Shown: one piece after another, positions 30,563-35,099 of the stretch
Position numbering within the stretch: the stretch's first letter is position 1
Layout of the letters: every line of letters starts with the position of its first letter
Origin: Acanthaster planci
Taxonomy: Eukaryota > Echinodermata > Asteroidea > Valvatida > Acanthasteridae
Direction of reading: 5' to 3'
Length of the DNA: 35,099 bases
Assembly (NCBI RefSeq): GCF_001949145.1
Contig: NW_019091380.1
Span: 2,013,791-2,048,889 of the forward strand
Notes under the pieces: generated by a model
Seen by the model: only the letters and a program-made list of their open reading frames with translations
The model's database searches: none
Told to the model about the DNA's origin: nothing
Made by a program: the position numbers and the translations under genes

Positions 30563-31403
30563 TGTGCTCCATTATTTTCCACTTCCCTGGCCAAATGACG
30601 TCACTCCTCAGTACTCTATTGGGTCACAGTGGTCGATGAGATACCCCTGTGAGCGCTGTTCAGTTTTAGCACTGAAGGTCAAAAATAGAGGACTTTCCAG
30701 TTCGCAATTAAAAGTGGAACAGATAGTACTTACTCAGAGGTCATCCTGGGGAAGGGCACCCTTCAATTAACAAAAGAGAAAGGTTTGGTGTCCACACATC
30801 TCAATGTAGCAATTCCCAAACGACAGGTAAGACAAAGAATTCATAAAACATAAATGAATAAGAAATTCAAAGAACACACGAAATTAGGACTTTTGTTTGT
30901 TGCTACACGAAAAAAAATCGATTAGTCAATGCAAGAACGTAACGACAGGGCCGAAGCGGCTGTGTGTAGGGTTGCACCCCCAATAATTAATTCTGGATCG
31001 AAAAGGGAGCTTAGGTATGCAAATGAATCCAAAATTGGTACACAATCGGTATAAGTTGGCCGTCGTTATTTCCGCTGAAGCAGAAAATGTAACGAACGCG
31101 GACCGGTTTGTGAATTTTACATGAAACGAGGTTAGCAAATAAGTTACCAGTCGCTCCGCCACTGTAAAACTCTACAATTCAAGGATCCGTAAGGAAATCC
31201 GTCTTTGGGCCAATGTTCATCATGTTTGCAATAAGTAACAGGCAACTTTAAGAATGGGGACATGGGATTTGTGAATATAAAATGAACTGATTCGTAAAAT
31301 TGAAAAATCAAATGTGTATGCTACTGGTACATGCAGGCTCAAAAATATGTCTTTGGAATTGCTCCTAATTCGACGATCAGTTTTGTTTTATATCATATCA
31401 CGC
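30563..31403. other. region 5' of the BEL/Pao gag; possible LTR not resolved
   Basis: The 5' LTR and primer-binding site of the retrotransposon should lie here, but without the 3' LTR (beyond the window) I cannot define them. No other gene is supported. Confidence 0.35.
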
Positions 31404-32705
31404 ATGACTGGAAGGGGCTCAAAGGCTTCCATTGCTAGCACTGTGTCATCAGCACGACTGAAGGCGATGCAGGAGAAAGCAGCCTCGGAGGCAAGGAGGA
31501 AGGTGCTCAAGAAGAAACAGGCCATCGAGATGGCAAGATTGAAGCTGAAGCTGGAAGAAGAAGAGCTGAACTTGACTACAGAACTGGACATTGTTGAAGC
31601 AAAAGAAAGAGCTTTGGACAGTTTTGAGCCCCAATCTAATACAGGTTCAGTTATTAAGAATCCAAATTCAGTTAAGCAGCTCACTGAGAATACTGTGTTA
31701 GCAGCAGTGCAACCGAATAACCAGTCAGATTTAGTAGACCAGACTAATGGGGGTCAGTCTGCACTAAATGTAAATGCTCATTGTTTTGTACCAGAGAGTC
31801 GTAACCAAAGTAGTAGTAGTGCACAAGTACAAGGTAAACATAGTAGTAATGCTAGTGTACAGTGCAAAAGTCCATCAGTGCCATTGCATGCCATAACATG
31901 TAATAACCATTCTGTTTCAGGTGACAAGCACTGTGGCAACAACCGAAGTGAAACTGCCACTTCAGGTGACAACATCCTTCTCTCTGTTGTTCGGCAACTG
32001 AAAAGACCCATCCCAGAGATCAAGCGGTTTGGTGGGGATCCAGCTGACTACCGAAAGTTTATCCGGCAGTTCAATACGAAAGTGGCAGTACACACCGAAA
32101 ATGATGACGAGCGACTGAGCTACTTGGAGCAATTCACTACAGGAGAGGCAAACAGAATTGTCTCATGTTTTAGCCACCTTCCCTCTGAGCAAGGATATCC
32201 AGCAACTCTGAACGAGTTGGAGTCAAGATATGGAGATATGCATCTCATGGCCCACTCCTTCATTAAGAAAGCACTCGATTGGCCATGTGTTCGTCCAGAC
32301 AACCCCAAAGCACTCGATGATTTCTCCATCCTACTGGTGGAATGTGAAAATGCTGTGAAAAGCATCCAAACAGTAAAGGTCCTTGAGTATCCAGACAACA
32401 TGAGGAAGTTGGTGGGAAAACTACCATCATATCTGCATGACAGGTGGAGAAATGTTGTTCAGCAAACCAAAGAAAAGGGGGAAACCATCCAATTTAGCCA
32501 ACTTGTAAGGTTTGCAAAGGAAGAAGCGGAGAAGGTGATGGATCTGACATATGGCAGAGACGCACTGAGTCAAAATGCAAAAGGCAAAGGTGCGAAGCCC
32601 ATCACCAAGTACACAAATCGTTCAAAGGGTAGCTTCGTCATAGAGGTCTCAAGCGCTGAGCCAAGGCAGACAGGGTGCAAAAGAGGAAAGGGTCAACTGC
32701 ACTGA
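31404..32705 (+). pseudogene. BEL/Pao gag with DUF1759-like domain
   Basis: I prefer the ATG at 31404 (MTGRGSKASIASTVSSARLK) because the 30 codons upstream in frame are unlike gag. Residues about 15-75 form a charged coiled coil (KKKQAIEMARLKLKLEEEEL). A polar linker rich in Ser/Asn/Gln follows. From about residue 200 comes the DUF1759-like fold (FGGDPADYRKFIRQF, TGEANRIVSCF, LESRYGD) found in BEL/Pao gag proteins. It forms the particle that packages the element RNA. The frame ends at 32705, where the zinc-knuckle part continues in the -1 frame. This may be a decay shift or programmed frameshifting; I favour decay because BEL elements usually have one ORF. Confidence 0.85.
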
Positions 32706-33336
32706 CATCTGACAAGCAAGAAGCAAAAAGAATGTGCATATACTGCAGTGACGTCAGTCACTTTACTGACAAGTGCAAACGTCTGTCTAGTTTGCCTCCA
32801 ACTGAAAGGACAGACTATGTAAAGGCCAAAGGTCTATGTTTTGGATGTCTTAAGCGAGGACATCAGAGCAAGGAGTGCCGTCGCAGATCCGTGTGTGATG
32901 TTTGCAAACTGCGACATCCAACCTGTCTTCACGATGAAAGCAGAGCTCCCAAGTCAGAGCCACAGCCTAATCCAGATGGTGGCAAAGGCGAAAGTGCAAA
33001 CTTCGAAGAGCAGGCAGGAGGTAACACGAGGGCCGGTCAGCAGGGTCAATGTACGATGGCAATTGTACCAGTTCAAGTCAGATTCAAAGATGGTAAAAAG
33101 CTGTAAAGACGTACGCATTCATGGATCCTGGAAGCGCTGTCACCTTTTGCAGTGAAAGATTGGCTCAACAGCTTGGAGCAAGTGGTCCATGTAAGTCCTT
33201 TACTTTGGACACCATGGGGAAGCCGTACTCAATGAAGACATATCTCATCGACGGACTGAAGCTTAGTGACTTGGACATGAAGAATGAGATTGATCTCCCA
33301 GTCACATACACCAAAGGCACAATTCCGGATTCATAA
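32675..33336 (+). pseudogene. BEL/Pao zinc knuckles and aspartic protease
   Basis: The first frame (to 33106) carries two perfect CX2CX4HX4C knuckles, CIYCSDVSHFTDKC and CFGCLKRGHQSKEC, followed by CDVCKLRHPTCLH. After a shift near 33095 the next frame reads YAFMDPGSAVTFCSE, the flap-less active-site region of a retropepsin with DPGS in place of the usual D(S/T)G(A/S). It stops at an in-frame TAA at 33334-33336, beyond which the same frame continues into RT. The protease would mature the polyprotein. The Ser/Thr to Pro change next to the catalytic Asp may lower activity. Confidence 0.8.
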
Positions 33337-35099
33337 CACCATGTCGCAAGGACAGATGACATCTCCAAGTGGGATCACCTGAGAGACATCAGTTTGCCAG
33401 AAATAGATGCAGACATTGGACTCCTGCTTGGCAATAATGTGGCAGATGCTTACACTCCGTTTGATCTGAAGACAGGTCCAGCAGGTAGCCCTTATGCTGC
33501 AAGAACAATGCTTGGCTGGGTGATTTGGAATCTAGTGAGAGACGAACAAGTACAGAATGATATAAGTTGTAGCTTCGTTGTGAACAAGGCTGAGGTCACA
33601 GCAATAACAGAAGTAGACCAGCAGAAGCATCTGGAAAAACCAGTTCGAGAAACTATCAATATGGACTTCCCTGAGAGGCTCATTGATGACAAGAAAGAGT
33701 ATTCTCAGGAAGACAAGCGATTCTTGGATTTGGTTAACGAGCATATCACTCACAGAGATGGTCACTACTGTATTGGCTTACCATTCAAAACAGATGGTGT
33801 GAAACTACCTGACGATAAGTCCATGGCATTGAAGTGCCTAGACAGCTTGAAGCGTAAGCTGCAGAGAAGCAGTGAGCTCCATGATGACTACGCAGAGTTC
33901 ATGTCAAAGATCATAACTGAAGGCTATGTTGAGCATGTTCCATTGGAAGACTTACAGCGGGCAGATGGCAAGGTGTGGTATATTCCACATCATGCGGTGT
34001 ACCATCCGCGCAAACCCAATAAAATTAGGTTGGTCTTTGACTGTGCTTCTTCATACTTGGGTACATCTTTGAACAGCATTTTGCTACTAGGACCCGATCT
34101 CACAAATAGTTTGGTTGGCGTACTACTGAGATTCCGTCAAGAAGAGATAGCCATAATGGGAGACATATAGGCTATATTTCTCCAAGTGCAGGTTCCAAAA
34201 GAAGACCGTGACTGCCTTCGATTCTTTTGGTGGCCCAATGCAGATCTTGAAGAACAGCCAGTTGCGTATCGCCTGAAAGTCCACCCCTTCGGAGCAGTGT
34301 CGTCGCCTAGGTGCTCAGGTTTTGCCCATAAGCAGACTGTAGAGGACAATGGTGACCACTTTGGAAGGGCTTCATGTGAAGTAGTAGAGAGAAGCTTCTA
34401 TGTGGACGACTGCCTTGTCTCTGTTGGTACAGAACAAGAAGCTGCTCATTTGATCAAGAGTACCACAGCCTTGTGCAAAGAGGGTGGTTTTTGTCTGACA
34501 AAGTGGATGTCAAATAGCCCTCAGGTTCTGCAGACGGTGCCAGTAGAGGAACGGGCAAAAGACATCAGAGAGCTGTCGATAGAGAACCAGAGTCTTCCCA
34601 ATGAACGAGCTCTAGGGGTGTATTGGTTTGTTGAATTAGACGAATTGGGGTTCAGAGTCAAGCTGCCAGATTTGCCTGCTACTCGACGAGGAATACTGTC
34701 CATCACGAGTTCAGTATATGACCCCTTGGGCATTGCAGCTCTGTTTGTGTTGAAGGCCAAGCTTCTCCTTCAAAGTCTTTGTCAGCGAAACTTAGGATGG
34801 GATGAAGAAATCCAAGGTGACGATCTTCAAATCTGGAATCAGTGGTTCAGCGAGGTGGAAGACCTAGATCAGCTGAGGATCAGGAGATGCTACAAGCCAT
34901 CAGGGTTTGGCAAAGTTGTGAGCTGTCAGTTTCACATGTTTTCAGATGCCAGTGATGTAGGCTACGATGTGGCTGCTTATCTGCGGCTTGTTGATGAAGT
35001 TGGGAGTATCTGCTGTTCTCTTGTCATGGGAAAGGCAAGGGTTGCTCCATTGAAGAAGATAACTATTCCGCGTATGGAATTGACAGCAGCCACTCTTGC
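33337..35099 (+). pseudogene. BEL/Pao reverse transcriptase and partial RNase H
   Basis: The frame is the same as the protease part. The N-terminal region includes LPEIDADIGLLLGNNV. The RT core starts near 33975 with VWYIPHHAVYHPRKPNKIRL, then FDCASSYLGTSLNS and LLLGPDLTNSLVGVL. A TAG at 34168-34170 replaces the codon after GDI, just at RT motif A (IxAIF). The catalytic YVDD lies at 34399-34410. After that the frame is open to the edge, with the BEL-typical SITSSVYDPLGI and an RNase H-like FSDASDVGY and IPRMELTAAT. One codon change (stop) is the only defect in RT. It copies element RNA into DNA in the cytoplasmic particle. Confidence 0.9.

Larger units (their letters stand above)
31404..35099 (+). 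mobile_element. BEL/Pao LTR retrotransposon, internal region, cut by window edge
   Basis: The order is gag with a DUF1759-like domain, a zinc-knuckle region, an aspartic protease, RT with YVDD and the start of RNase H. This is the order of BEL/Pao elements. Lesions are two frame changes (about 32690 and 33095) and two in-frame stops (33334-33336, 34168-34170); otherwise it is intact. Integrase and the 3' LTR would be right of the window. Confidence 0.9.

Noticed and set aside
30926-31162. 78-codon (-) open frame before the retrotransposon
   Set aside because: No motif, no neighbours in support; probably within LTR or leader sequence.
1-35099. CRISPR array, rRNA genes, prokaryotic operons or riboswitches
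   Set aside because: No evenly spaced short repeats, no rRNA-like conserved blocks, and the gene architecture is eukaryotic.

Overview
This is a eukaryotic nuclear window, most probably from an anthozoan cnidarian or a similar marine invertebrate. The indications are spliced animal-type genes, low GC, a tRNA-derived SINE, and a mixture of Polinton/Maverick-like, DIRS-like and BEL/Pao-like elements. No bacterial operon, rRNA or CRISPR is present. The species assignment is an inference.

Layout. Positions 1-3500 are mostly non-coding, with two possible host exons at the left edge, a 30-bp tandem duplication and an inverted-repeat (MITE-like) element at 2021-2405. Positions 3539-10200 hold a decayed Polinton/adintovirus-like element. 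Small (+) genes lie at the left, a block of (-) genes follows (4772-8250, including a capsid-like remnant), then (+) genes ending in a DDE integrase, and the C-terminal part of a protein-primed-type family B DNA polymerase on (-). Almost every gene has a stop or frameshift. At about 10200 the polymerase is fused to a DIRS-like gag/RT-start fragment (to 10995). Positions 11000-14160 hold a degenerate minisatellite and a SINE.

Positions 14165-28040 hold a tandem duplication of a cationic amino acid transporter (SLC7/CAT-like) gene. Both copies are on (-), and each reads as a complete three-coding-exon gene of about 624 residues. Between them lies a large imperfect inverted repeat (arms about 20972-22080 and 23597-24748) made of decayed copies of an uncharacterised family with a chromo-barrel-like segment and a C-terminal zinc knuckle. 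One arm ends at the breakpoint of the transporter duplication. A diverged lone exon 2 of a third transporter copy lies at about 28650-28755.

Positions 29330-30165 hold a terminal-inverted-repeat element enclosing a RecQ-like helicase fragment. A second small palindromic element lies at 30388-30562. From 31404 to the window edge is a BEL/Pao retrotransposon (gag with zinc knuckles, protease, RT with YVDD, start of RNase H), broken by two frame changes and two in-frame stops and running off the right end.

The only genes that look intact and host-functional are the two transporters. They probably import basic amino acids across the plasma membrane. The rest is mobile or virus-derived DNA in various stages of decay.
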